From Rubrivivax sp. (GTDB taxonomy: Bacteria > Pseudomonadota > Gammaproteobacteria > Burkholderiales > Burkholderiaceae_C), in assembly GCA_027491255.1 (NCBI GenBank), contig JAIXWM010000057.1:18260-82259 (forward strand): 64,000 bases of DNA. Direction: 5' to 3'. Shown in pieces: positions 26,339 through 34,287 of the stretch (its first letter is position 1; each line of letters begins with the position of its first letter). A program made the translations under genes and the position numbers. The notes below the pieces were generated by a model. It worked only from the letters and a program-made list of their open reading frames with translations. It did no database searches and had not been told where the DNA came from.

Positions 26339-27127
26339 CTAGTCGTCCGTCGGCAGCACGGTCTCGTCGGTCCAGCCGCGCGCGGTCTCGAAGAAGAAGC
26401 GCCCGAGCGGGCTGCGCGGGCGCGGGTCAGCCATGTCGATCGCGTCGACCACGCGCCCGCGCTCCAGCACGATGCAGCGCTGGCACAGGTAGCTGGCGAC
26501 CTTGATGTCGTGGGTGACGATCACGATCGTCATGCCACGCTCGCGGTTGAGCCGGCGCAGCAGGCGCAGGATGGACAGCGCCGTGTGCGGGTCCAGCGCC
26601 GAGGTCGCCTCGTCACACAGCAGCACCTTGGGCGAGGTGGCGAGCGCGCGCGCGATCGCCACCCGCTGGCGCTGACCGCCCGACAACTGCGCCGGGTAGG
26701 CGCCCTCCTTGTCAGCCAGGCCGACGGCGTGCAAGGACTCGCGCGCGGTCTTCGCCCGCTGCGCGGAAGGCACGCCCGCCACCTCGAGCGCGAACTCCAC
26801 GTTGCCCAGCGCCGTGCGGTGCGCGAGCAGGTTGAACTGCTGGAAGATCATGCCCACGCGCTGGCGAGCGCGGGAAAGCGCCGCACCGCTCAGGCCGGTC
26901 ATCTCGACGCCATCCACGCGCACCGAGCCCTGCGTCGGCTCCTCGAGACGGTTGATCAGGCGCAGCAGCGTGCTCTTGCCGGCGCCGGAAAACCCGAGCA
27001 GGCCGAAGACCTCGCCGGCGGCGATGTCCAGGTCCGTGGGGTGCAGCGCGTCGACGACCTGCCCGCGCGACTGGAATCGCTTGGCGGCCTGGCGCAACTG
27101 GATGATCGGTTCGGCGGGGCCGTTCAT
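26339..27127 (-). CDS. MetN-like ABC transporter ATP-binding protein
   Basis: This 262-residue ATPase has Walker A GFSGAGKST, signature LSGGQRQRV, Walker B VLLCDEATSALD and H-loop IVTHD. It is shorter than MetN (about 343): the C-terminal C2/ACT-like regulatory domain that confers methionine trans-inhibition is missing. This fits a different ligand. Its ATG overlaps the stop of the deacetylase-like gene by four bases (27124-27127). Confidence 0.9.
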   Translation of the reverse strand: MNGPAEPIIQLRQAAKRFQSRGQVVDALHPTDLDIAAGEVFGLLGFSGAGKSTLLRLINRLEEPTQGSVRVDGVEMTGLSGAALSRARQRVGMIFQQFNLLAHRTALGNVEFALEVAGVPSAQRAKTARESLHAVGLADKEGAYPAQLSGGQRQRVAIARALATSPKVLLCDEATSALDPHTALSILRLLRRLNRERGMTIVIVTHDIKVASYLCQRCIVLERGRVVDAIDMADPRPRSPLGRFFFETARGWTDETVLPTDD

Positions 27128-28179
27128 GGGGTGGCAGGGTCCTGAGCCACCTGCTGCCAGGCGGCGACGATGGCTGAAGGGTGCGCGAATCGCACTCCTG
27201 GCAGCCGCGAGAGCTCACCGAAGGCGTCGAGCAGCGCGTCGATGCGAAACGGCTGGCCGCTGAGGAATGGACGCAGCGTGAACACCATCACACGCGCCCG
27301 GTCCCGGCCGTCCAGGGCCAAGCCCCGGGCCGCATCGACGATGCGGCGCGCGTAGGAGCGGGCACCCGCGGCGCGCGGCGAGCACAGCGCGAAGCCGTCA
27401 TCCAGGTCGGCCATCTGCGGCAGGCTCCACAGCACGGGCGGCGCGGTGTGGGCGGAGCCGCCCGTCGCCGGCGCGCCGTCAAAGGCATAAGGCTGCTCGT
27501 CGTTGCACCAGTCCAGGCAGACCCGGTAGCCGGCCCGCGGCAGCAGTGCGGGCGTGCGCGGCGACTGGCCGTACTCGATGCCGTGCCAGACGTCGGTGAC
27601 GATGCCGCAGGCGGCCAGACGCTCCCGCGTCTCGGCCAGGTAGGCCAGCTCTGCGGCCTCGTCCATGCCCGCGTGCAGCGGCCGGTTCCACGACAGGCCG
27701 TGCGCCACCCATTCGAGATCGCCCCACTCGCCGTCGTGGCAGGCCCGCACGAGGTCGGGCCGGGTCTCGGCGCTGAGCACGTCGATGGCCAGCGCGTAGG
27801 GCAGCCCCAGCGCCTTGAGTCCGCCCGCCAGACGGAAGAAGCCGCGCCGCAGGCCGTAGTCACGGGCGCCGACGCGGGCGATGTTGGGATCGGGGCGCAG
27901 CCCCACCCCGCCGGCGGCCCACTGCGGCTGCGGCCAGCCCACGGGCACGGTGTCCTCGTGGCTGTCGAGCGCGATGACCGGGCAGACCCAGACCCCGGCG
28001 CCATCGGGCCAGCGGCGCAGCGGCCGCCCCGGCAGGGGCGCCCAGCCGTGGTGCGGGTGGTCGGGACCGTGCCGGCGCTGGCCGCTGCCGCGCAGATCCA
28101 GGCCGAGGCAGCGACCGGGGTCGGCGGCGTCGGCCACCAGGACGCGTGGCGCGGCGCTCGGACCCGACGACATGGTCAT
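27124..28179 (-). CDS. Polysaccharide-deacetylase-fold protein (PuuE-like), second of a pair
   Basis: This 351-residue protein shows the NodB/PuuE beta-alpha barrel pattern: CPVIALDSHEDTVPVGW, ARVGARDYGLRRGFFRL, EWVAHGLSWNRPLHAG and DVWHGIEYGQSPRTP. The canonical TFDDG metal motif is absent, as in metal-independent allantoinase PuuE. Hydrolysis of an amide or C-N bond is therefore more likely than sugar deacetylation. ATG 28179 overlaps the stop of the preceding paralogue (ATGA). The two genes presumably form sequential enzymes or a heteromer. The substrate is unknown. Confidence 0.75.
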   Translation of the reverse strand: MTMSSGPSAAPRVLVADAADPGRCLGLDLRGSGQRRHGPDHPHHGWAPLPGRPLRRWPDGAGVWVCPVIALDSHEDTVPVGWPQPQWAAGGVGLRPDPNIARVGARDYGLRRGFFRLAGGLKALGLPYALAIDVLSAETRPDLVRACHDGEWGDLEWVAHGLSWNRPLHAGMDEAAELAYLAETRERLAACGIVTDVWHGIEYGQSPRTPALLPRAGYRVCLDWCNDEQPYAFDGAPATGGSAHTAPPVLWSLPQMADLDDGFALCSPRAAGARSYARRIVDAARGLALDGRDRARVMVFTLRPFLSGQPFRIDALLDAFGELSRLPGVRFAHPSAIVAAWQQVAQDPATP

Positions 28180-29174
28180 GGACGCTCCCCCGCCAGCCAG
28201 GCCTCGAAGGCCGGGTGGCCCGCGTGGGACTGCCGCGCCGCCTCGACGATGTCCCGGGCCTGGGCATGCCAGACCTCGCCGCGGCTGCAGATGTGGTCGA
28301 GCACCCGGCGCATCACGCCCACGGTGTGCGGCTGGCCGATCAGGTAGGGGTGCAGCGGCCAGCAGTAGACCAGGCCCTCGCCCTGCTCGTCCGCCTCGCG
28401 CCAGAGACGGTCGAACTGATCGCAGGCCGCCTGCACCAGCGCCTGCGCGTCGTGCGGGCCCTCGAGCAGGGGCGCGTCGTTGATCTCGTAGTGGTAGGGC
28501 ACCGACCACAGCAGCCCGTGGGCGGTCTTCATCGGCACCGGCACGTCGTCGTGCACCCAGTCGGCGTGGTAGCCCAGCCCGGCCTCGGTCAGCAGGTCCA
28601 GGGTGCGGGGGCCGTTGGTGACGCAGGGACCGAGCAGGCCGGCGAGTTGCTGGCCCGTGTGCTCGCGCACGATCTGGATGCTCGTGGCGTGGAAGGCGCG
28701 CTCCTGCGCCTCGTCCATCAGCCCGAGGTAATGGGTGTTGTACAGGCCATGGCTCATGACCTCCCAGCCCCGCTCGCGCACGAGCTGCGCCACCTCGGGG
28801 TGGTGTTCGAACACGCACAGGTTGACCGACGCCGTCACGGCCACGGGGTAGTCGGCCAGCGCATCGGCCATGCGCCACAGCGCCACGCGGTTGCCGTAGT
28901 CGCGCCAGCCCCACTGCATGACGTCGGGGTGGCGGATGCGTGCGAACTGGTCGCGAAAGGGGTAGCGCTGCGGCAGGTACTCGTAGAACTCCAGGTTGGG
29001 CGCGATCCACACCGCCAGGCGGGCGCCGCCCGGCCAGCGCATGCGCGGCCGGCACGCCGGCAGGCTGGCGAAGCAGGCGCTGCGCAGCGCGCCGCCAAGC
29101 GCGGTGCGAGAGGGCGGCGAGGGAAGAAGCGTGGACACCGTCGAGACAGCCTGAACCAGGAGTGAACGCGTCAT
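28176..29174 (-). CDS. Polysaccharide-deacetylase-fold protein (PuuE-like), first of a pair
   Basis: This protein of about 332 residues resembles the PuuE/allantoinase branch: RLAVWIAPNLEFYEYLP, QWGWRDYGNRVALWRM, EVMSHGLYNTHYLG and HADWVHDDVPVPM. Catalytic Asp/His of classical NodB enzymes are not all present. ATG 29174 is used; ATG 29198 and internal starts nearer the conserved RWPGGAR are possible because no strong ribosome site is visible. It is the first gene of the operon that continues through a second paralogue, the importer and the GntR regulator. Confidence 0.75.
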   Translation of the reverse strand: MTRSLLVQAVSTVSTLLPSPPSRTALGGALRSACFASLPACRPRMRWPGGARLAVWIAPNLEFYEYLPQRYPFRDQFARIRHPDVMQWGWRDYGNRVALWRMADALADYPVAVTASVNLCVFEHHPEVAQLVRERGWEVMSHGLYNTHYLGLMDEAQERAFHATSIQIVREHTGQQLAGLLGPCVTNGPRTLDLLTEAGLGYHADWVHDDVPVPMKTAHGLLWSVPYHYEINDAPLLEGPHDAQALVQAACDQFDRLWREADEQGEGLVYCWPLHPYLIGQPHTVGVMRRVLDHICSRGEVWHAQARDIVEAARQSHAGHPAFEAWLAGERP

Positions 29175-29323
29175 TTTGTACGCAATCCAAGCCCGCATCC
29201 TGCAAGATCAGGGAAAACGCTTGGGAAAACGGCCGACGATGCGGCAGGATTGCATGCAAGTGCAAGCCAACGCCGATGCGGGACAATCACCGACGGCCCC
29301 CCAAACTACTTCCTGTACGCGCC

Positions 29324-29551
29324 ATGCCCATCTTCGAATACGCCTGCCAAGACTGCGGCCAGCAGTTCGAAACCCTGGTGCGCTCGGGCACCGTCGCCGA
29401 GTGCCCGAGTTGCCACTCCACCGAGCTCGAGAAGCTGCTGTCGGTCTTCGCGACCCAGGGCTCGACGGCACCGGCGGCCGCCATGCCTGCGGTCGGGCCC
29501 TGCGGCACCTGCGGCCACCCGTCCGGCCCGGGCTCCTGCGCCGTGCACTGA
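29324..29551 (+). CDS. FmdB-type zinc-ribbon protein
   Basis: This 75-residue protein begins MPIFEYACQDCGQQFE, with C8-x2-C11 and a second pair CPSC, the four-Cys zinc ribbon of the FmdB/regulatory-protein family. A third Cys cluster (CGTCGHPSGPGSC) ends the protein. Its function is unknown; such proteins often precede membrane protein genes in betaproteobacteria, as here. It probably forms an operon with the next gene, 21 bp downstream. Confidence 0.9.
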   Translation: MPIFEYACQDCGQQFETLVRSGTVAECPSCHSTELEKLLSVFATQGSTAPAAAMPAVGPCGTCGHPSGPGSCAVH

Positions 29552-29572
29552 ATTCACGCGGAACCCGACCCG

Positions 29573-30268
29573 ATGTCGACCCGGACCGCCCAGGGCAACC
29601 CGCTGCTCGAGATCGCCGTCACGATCCTCGTGCCGGCCGTGGTGCTGATGCAGCTCAGCAGCGCCGAGCGGCTCGGCCCGGCCGGCGCGCTGATGCTGGC
29701 GTTGGCCTTCCCGCTCTTCTGGGGCGTGCGCGAAGGCCTGCGCAAGCGCAAGGTCAGCGGCCTTGCCATCCTGGGCGTGATCAGCACGCTGCTCACCGGC
29801 GGCATCGGCCTGCTGAAGGTCGACCCGTTCTGGCTCGCGGTCAAGGAGGCCGCGGTGCCGCTGCTGATCGGGCTGGCGGTGCTGGGCTCCAACTGGACCC
29901 GCTGGCCGCTGATCCGCATCTTCGTCTTCAACCCGGCGCTGTTCGACGTCGAGCGCATCGAGCGCGCGCTCACCGAGCGCGGCACCACCGTGGCCTTCGA
30001 GCTGCGCCTGCGCACCGGCACGCTGCTGCTGGCCGGCACCTTCTTCTTCTCGGCCGTGATGAACTGGGTGCTGGCGCGCTGGATCGTCACCAGCCCCGCC
30101 GGCACCGAAGCCTTCAACGCCGAACTCGGCCGGCTGACGCTGGTCAGCTACCCGGCCATCGCCCTGCCCTCGATGGTGATGATGGTCGCCCTGATGTTCT
30201 GGCTCGCGCGCGGCGCCCGGCAGCTCACGGGGCTGGACCTCGGGCAGATGATGCACGGGCAGGGCTGA
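29573..30268 (+). CDS. VC0807-family integral membrane protein
   Basis: This 231-residue inner-membrane protein has about six transmembrane helices. An N-terminal half-repeat (PLFWGVREGLRKRKVSGLAI) and the motif NPALFDV in the middle are features of the VC0807/intracellular septation-like family. The biochemical role is unknown. It is co-oriented with the zinc-ribbon gene. Its stop codon merges with the first copy of the head-to-head repeat. Confidence 0.75.
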   Translation: MSTRTAQGNPLLEIAVTILVPAVVLMQLSSAERLGPAGALMLALAFPLFWGVREGLRKRKVSGLAILGVISTLLTGGIGLLKVDPFWLAVKEAAVPLLIGLAVLGSNWTRWPLIRIFVFNPALFDVERIERALTERGTTVAFELRLRTGTLLLAGTFFFSAVMNWVLARWIVTSPAGTEAFNAELGRLTLVSYPAIALPSMVMMVALMFWLARGARQLTGLDLGQMMHGQG

Positions 30269-30425
30269 GAGACTGAGAGTCTTTCCCCCATGCCCGCCTT
30301 GCGCGCCCAAACACCGGGGCTCATCGTTGCAATTCCTCGCCATGGCCCGGGCCATGGCTGTGGTTTGCGCCTCGATCCAGGGCGTTTGGACGCGCCTTTC
30401 GGGCACGGCGGAAAAACTCTCAGCC
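30262..30425. repeat. Head-to-head pair of the gene-end repeat between convergent genes
   Basis: A forward copy begins GGCTGAGAGACTGAGAGTC at the stop of the upstream gene. A reverse copy (30336-30425) reads GGCTGAGAGTTTTTCCGCC from the other strand and supplies the TGA of the downstream gene. Both meet in the perfect palindrome GCCATGGCCCGGGCCATGGC (30339-30358). The whole is a roughly 160-bp imperfect inverted repeat that could fold as a bidirectional terminator or mRNA 3'-end structure. Confidence 0.7.
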
Positions 30426-30746
30426 TTTGAGCAGGCGCCGCAGGCGCTGCCACCCGCGCCAGAGCTTCCAGGCCCGCGCAGCCCAGCGCCAGGCCTTGCG
30501 GGGCCGCCACAGGGCGACCGCCGCAGCACCCAGCGCGGGCACGCCGGCATGCGCGCGCAGCCAGCGCAGCGTGTCGAGCAGCCGGTCTGCCCGCTCGAGC
30601 GACGCCGCCAGGGGCGCGGCGTCGTGGGCCATGCGCTCGCGCAGCACGGCGCTGCGGGCGATCAGCGCCTGCTGGCGCTCCATCAACGCCTGCCCGCTCA
30701 GTGCGGCCAGCGGCGGTCGCGCCGGCGGCCGGTCCCCGCCGCTCAC
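30420..30746 (-). CDS. Small YqjK-like protein
   Basis: This 108-residue basic protein has an N-terminal helical part (ERQQALIARSAVLRERM) and a C-terminus rich in Trp/Arg (LWRPRKAWRWAARAWKLWRGW), likely an amphipathic membrane-associated segment. It is the third gene of a set arranged like enterobacterial yqjD-yqjE-yqjK. ATG overlaps the YqjE stop by four bases. Its stop lies inside a repeat copy. The function is unproven. Confidence 0.7.
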   Translation of the reverse strand: MSGGDRPPARPPLAALSGQALMERQQALIARSAVLRERMAHDAAPLAASLERADRLLDTLRWLRAHAGVPALGAAAVALWRPRKAWRWAARAWKLWRGWQRLRRLLKG

Positions 30747-31210
30747 CTGCTGCGCTCCTCACCCGCACGGGACGCCGCCCGGGCCGCGGGCGGGGGCGCC
30801 AGACCGCCCGCCTGCGGCGGCGCAGCGTCGGCGCCACCGGCCAGCGACTGCCGGTCCCGCGCCAGTTCGGCCCGGCTAGCCGCGGCGATCCCGCCCGGGC
30901 TGGCGAGGCGGTCGCGGGCCAGGCGCAGGAGCATCCCGGCGCCGCCCAGGAAGGCCAGCGTCAGCAGCGCCAGAGCCGCAAGCCGGTAGCCCTCCTGCAG
31001 CAGCATCAGCAGCAAGGCGACGGCCAGCACGAGGCCGACACCGAGCAGCAGCAGTGCGGCGGCCGCCAGCACCACCGCCTCGAGAAGGCGGCGCTTCTCC
31101 TGTTCGAGCTCGACGGCCAGCAAGTCCAGGCGGACCTGTGCCGTCTCCACCGCGCCAGCCAGCAGCCGCCGCAGGGACGCCAGCAGGCCGGAGGGCTCTG
31201 TGGTGCTCAT
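30743..31210 (-). CDS. YqjE-like/phage-holin-family membrane protein
   Basis: This 155-residue protein has a charged N-terminal helix (VRLDLLAVELEQEKRRLLEAV) and two transmembrane helices around 45-95, the layout of YqjE/holin-X family proteins. The C-terminal 60 residues are Ala/Pro-rich and disordered. It probably acts with the YqjD-like protein at the inner membrane in stationary phase or stress; this is inferred from the gene set. It lies 9 bp after the YqjD-like gene. Confidence 0.82.
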   Translation of the reverse strand: MSTTEPSGLLASLRRLLAGAVETAQVRLDLLAVELEQEKRRLLEAVVLAAAALLLLGVGLVLAVALLLMLLQEGYRLAALALLTLAFLGGAGMLLRLARDRLASPGGIAAASRAELARDRQSLAGGADAAPPQAGGLAPPPAARAASRAGEERSR

Positions 31211-31219
31211 GGGGCGCGG

Positions 31220-31531
31220 TCAGCGCCGCCCGACCAGCAGCCCGATCACCAGACCGATGCCGGCCGCGATGCCCACCGCCTGCCAGGGGTGCTCGTGCAC
31301 ATAGTCGTCAGCCGCGCGACCGGCGGCTTTGGCGCGCTGCGCGGCCTCCTGCTGCAACTGCGCCAGGTTGGCCTTGGCGTCGTCCAGGCGGGCCTCGATG
31401 CGGCTGCGCGCGCTGGCCACGGCTTCGCCGACATCGCCGCTGCCGCTCTTCAACAGGGCCTCGGCGTCGGCGATCAGCACCTTCAAGTCGCTCATCAGGC
31501 GCTCGGCCTGGGCAGCGGTCACTTCGGACAT
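31220..31531 (-). CDS. DUF883/YqjD/ElaB-like protein
   Basis: This 103-residue protein has a long amphipathic coiled coil (about 1-75) followed by HPWQAVGIAAGIGLVIGLLVGRR, the C-terminal membrane anchor and GxxxGxxxG helix characteristic of YqjD/ElaB. In E. coli such proteins tether ribosomes to the inner membrane in stationary phase under RpoS. AGGAAT precedes the ATG. It is first in the three-gene set. Confidence 0.9.
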   Translation of the reverse strand: MSEVTAAQAERLMSDLKVLIADAEALLKSGSGDVGEAVASARSRIEARLDDAKANLAQLQQEAAQRAKAAGRAADDYVHEHPWQAVGIAAGIGLVIGLLVGRR

Positions 31532-31629
31532 GGGATTCCTCCAGTAGGGTCAAGGTCGAGGATAAGGGCACGCGCCGGCGCCCGGGATGATCCAGATCGA
31601 ATGGTCAGCACGAGCGCAGGGCACCCTGC

Positions 31630-32268
31630 TCAGAAAAGACGGCTCCAGGCCTGCGTGGCCAGCGCGGCCAGGTCGACCAGAGCGTGCCCGACCAGCAGGG
31701 CAAAGCCGATCGCGAGCACACCGATGAGCAGCGAGGCCACCAGCGCCACGCCGTCCCGAAACATCCACCCCAGGCTGAAGACCACCAGGCTCGAAGCCGG
31801 CAGCACGTTGCCCAGGGGCAGCGGCAGGAAGATCAGGAAGCCCATGGCGGCGATCCACACGCTCCACGCTGCCGCCAAGCCCGGCCGCGCAAGGGCCGTC
31901 CAGCGCGGATGCAGCCACGCGCCCGTGCGCGCATAGAGCCAGGCCAGCACCCGCAGGCTGCGCCGGGTGCCTGCCTGGCCCAGCGAGAGATGACGCAATC
32001 GCACCGGCAGGCTCACGGCAAGAGCACCGTGGCGCCAGCGCCAGGCGATGGCAAACATGCCCAGGCTGAGCACCATGCCCGCGCCGGCCACCGGCATCAC
32101 GCTGATCAGGGCGAGCAACATCAGCACGATGGCGGGCGTGTCGTCGCCGTGCAAGCGCAACAAATCCTCCAGGCGGAGCACCGGCCCCGTGGCCGTCACC
32201 TGGACGTCCACGGGCAGGCCTTCACCGCGCGCGGCGCGCGCGAAGGTCTCGGCCAGACCCGTCTGCAT
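31630..32268 (-). CDS. ExoD-like exopolysaccharide synthesis protein
   Basis: This 212-residue membrane protein matches the ExoD family: a short cytoplasmic N-terminus (LRLEDLLRLHGDDTPAIVLMLL), then PVAGAG and helices with LPLPLGNVLPAxS. ExoD affects exopolysaccharide production and alkaline tolerance in rhizobia, but its biochemical role is unknown. ATG 32268 was chosen as the start closest to the family N-terminus. The upstream membrane-protein gene ends 20 bp away and may be in the same operon. Confidence 0.78.
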   Translation of the reverse strand: MQTGLAETFARAARGEGLPVDVQVTATGPVLRLEDLLRLHGDDTPAIVLMLLALISVMPVAGAGMVLSLGMFAIAWRWRHGALAVSLPVRLRHLSLGQAGTRRSLRVLAWLYARTGAWLHPRWTALARPGLAAAWSVWIAAMGFLIFLPLPLGNVLPASSLVVFSLGWMFRDGVALVASLLIGVLAIGFALLVGHALVDLAALATQAWSRLF

Positions 32269-32288
32269 GCGCAAGCTCCCGCCCGTGC

Positions 32289-32684
32289 TCAACCCGTTGT
32301 CGTACGGGGCGCAAAGGCGCGCGCACGTGCCAGGCCCCAGTGGGCCAGCACCGCCAGCGCGACGAGCATCGCCAGCCCGAAGCCCCAGGCGACCCAGACC
32401 AGCGGCACCAGCCAGCCCACGGCAGCGCCCACGCCGGGCAACCAGCCCTGGAAAGCGTCGAGTGACCAGCGCATGGTGTCCTGCGCGGCTTTCAGCCATG
32501 CGGGGTCGACCCACAGCGACAGCCAGGGCGGCACGGGCCATGCGGCCGCGGCGCGGCCCGCAGCTTCGGCCGAACCGGATACCAGCGCCTGGCCGGACCA
32601 CCGCACGAACAAGGCGGCCGCCCAGGCCGCCCCGGTCCACAGGAATGCCAGCATCAGCGACACAGACCAGATCAAGATCTTCAC
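32289..32684 (-). CDS. Hypothetical membrane protein
   Basis: This 131-residue protein has an N-terminal transmembrane helix or signal anchor (ILIWSVSLMLAFLWTGAAWA) and a C-terminal pair of helices (VGWLVPLVWVAWGFGLAMLVALAVL). The amphipathic middle is Trp-rich. I do not recognise a family. GTG 32684 is preferred over ATG 32714 because AGGAGAG lies 7 nt upstream. It is immediately upstream of the ExoD-like gene, with which it may work in the envelope. Confidence 0.7.
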   Translation of the reverse strand: MKILIWSVSLMLAFLWTGAAWAAALFVRWSGQALVSGSAEAAGRAAAAWPVPPWLSLWVDPAWLKAAQDTMRWSLDAFQGWLPGVGAAVGWLVPLVWVAWGFGLAMLVALAVLAHWGLARARAFAPRTTTG

Positions 32685-32953
32685 GCCCGAACTCTCCTGC
32701 TTACCGCATGCCACGGCAGAGAACGTCAGCCGGGGCAGGCGTCACCACCTGACACCCTCGCGCGCGCCCTCTTTCGAGCCGGCACGGCGGGAAAACCCGA
32801 ATGTTGCCGCCCCCTGGCGCTGCGCGTGCGCATCGCCCGCAAGACCCTGTTCACGAAAGCCGGTGCAGGCGTGACCGCGGCCAGGCAGCGGGGCCGCGCG
32901 GGCCTCGGCGCGAGCCCAGCGTGCGGGAGCGCAGCGCGGGATATGCTCGATCC

Positions 32954-33628
32954 ATGAACCTGAGCGTGCTCGCGAGCGGCCCGGCACTCGAACACCAGCT
33001 TCGCGCCCGGCTGGACCGATTCGACGTCCGGCCCCTGCCCGCGGCGGGCCGACGCCATGCCGCGGTCGCGCTGGCCGTCGTCGAAGAAGGACTCGGCGCC
33101 GATCTCCCCGCCTTGCCGAGCCACACCGATTGGCAGGACCGCCCGGCCATGCTGCTCACGCGGCGGGCCGACCACCTGCGCAGCCACGCGGGGCAATGGG
33201 CCTTGCCCGGCGGGCGCGTCGAGCCCGGCGAAAGCGCAGAAGGCGCGGCCCTGCGTGAACTGGCCGAAGAGGTCGGCCTGAGGCTGGCGCCGCAGGCGGT
33301 GCTCGGGCGTCTGGACGACTACGCCACGCGCTCGGGCTACCTGATCACGCCGGTGGTGGTCTGGGCCGGCGCGGCGCGGGAGTTGCGCCCCGATCCGGAC
33401 GAGGTCGCCAGCGTGCACCGCATCCCCTTGCAGGAATTCCTGCGCGCCGATGCCCCGATCCTGAACCAGGTCCAGGGAGCCGAGCACCCGGTGCTGCGCA
33501 TGCCCGTGGGCGAGCGCTGGATCGCCGCGCCGACGGCCGCCTTTCTCTACCAGTTCCGTGAGCTTTGCCTTCGGGACCGCCCCACGCGCGTGGCCCACTT
33601 CGACCAGCCCTACTTCGCCTGGCGTTGA
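32954..33628 (+). CDS. NUDIX hydrolase (CoA pyrophosphatase-like)
   Basis: This 224-residue protein has a Nudix box, GRVEPGESAEGAALRELAEE followed by VGL, that fits Gx5Ex7REUxEExGU. The preceding LLTRRADHLRSHAGQWALPG resembles the CoA-specific signature of NudL/YeaB, suggesting cleavage of CoA to phosphopantetheine and 3',5'-ADP, though this subtype is an inference. ATG 32954 was chosen, with in-frame upstream codons judged non-coding. The gene seems monocistronic. Confidence 0.88.
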   Translation: MNLSVLASGPALEHQLRARLDRFDVRPLPAAGRRHAAVALAVVEEGLGADLPALPSHTDWQDRPAMLLTRRADHLRSHAGQWALPGGRVEPGESAEGAALRELAEEVGLRLAPQAVLGRLDDYATRSGYLITPVVVWAGAARELRPDPDEVASVHRIPLQEFLRADAPILNQVQGAEHPVLRMPVGERWIAAPTAAFLYQFRELCLRDRPTRVAHFDQPYFAWR

Positions 33629-33797
33629 ACGACCCACTCAGGGCAAGACCCCATTGCGGCGACGGGACGGTTCGGCAACGATGAGCCGGTCATGCCTGAG
33701 CATCGGGGTGTCAGCCCTGGTCTCAGCCTTCGTCGCGACGTCGTCATCCCCTGTGTCCTGCCGCCCTGCGGCCTGCCCTTGCATCCGGGAGCCATCC

Positions 33798-34235
33798 ATG
33801 TACCAGCGCATCCTCCTCGCCTACGACGGTACTGCCGCCGGGCAGAAGGCCTTGCTCGACTGCAAGGAGATCGCGCAGTGGGCTCGCTCGGAGATGCACC
33901 TGATCGCCGTCATGCCCTCCCCGGTGAGCTCGGTGGCCATCGAGGGCTGGGTCTACGACCCGGAGACCGCGGCGGCCGAGCGCACGCAGTACCAGCAAAT
34001 CCTCGACCAGGGCGTGCAGCGCCTGAAGGAGGCCGGCCTCGGCGCGCGCGGTGTGCTCGCGACCGGGCACTCCGTGGACGAGATCGTGCGCCACGCCCGG
34101 CAGATCCAGGCCCACCTGATCGTCGTCGGGCACAAGCACCTGGACAGCTGGGCCGAGCGCTGGTGGCGCGGCTCGGTCTCGCAGGCCTTGATCGAGCACT
34201 CGCCCTGCAGCGTGCTCGTCGTGATCACCCATTGA
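33798..34235 (+). CDS. Universal stress protein (UspA family)
   Basis: This 145-residue single-domain Usp begins MYQRILLAYDGTAAGQKAL. It carries the ATP-binding signature GHKHLDSWAERWWRGSVS in the C-terminal part (variant of G2xG9G(S/T)), ending CSVLVV. It is probably a stress-induced ATP-binding modulator. It precedes the feruloyl-CoA synthase gene by 52 bp on the same strand, but nothing indicates a joint role. Confidence 0.9.
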   Translation: MYQRILLAYDGTAAGQKALLDCKEIAQWARSEMHLIAVMPSPVSSVAIEGWVYDPETAAAERTQYQQILDQGVQRLKEAGLGARGVLATGHSVDEIVRHARQIQAHLIVVGHKHLDSWAERWWRGSVSQALIEHSPCSVLVVITH

Positions 34236-34287
34236 AGGGCCGGCGGCCGCGGCCACCCGCGCCGGGGCGCGTCCTACACTGGTACCC

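Noticed and set aside
25523..27145. 540-codon plus-strand frame across the importer genes
   Set aside because: Antisense to ABC ATPase and permease genes with intact motifs; no domain in the frame itself.
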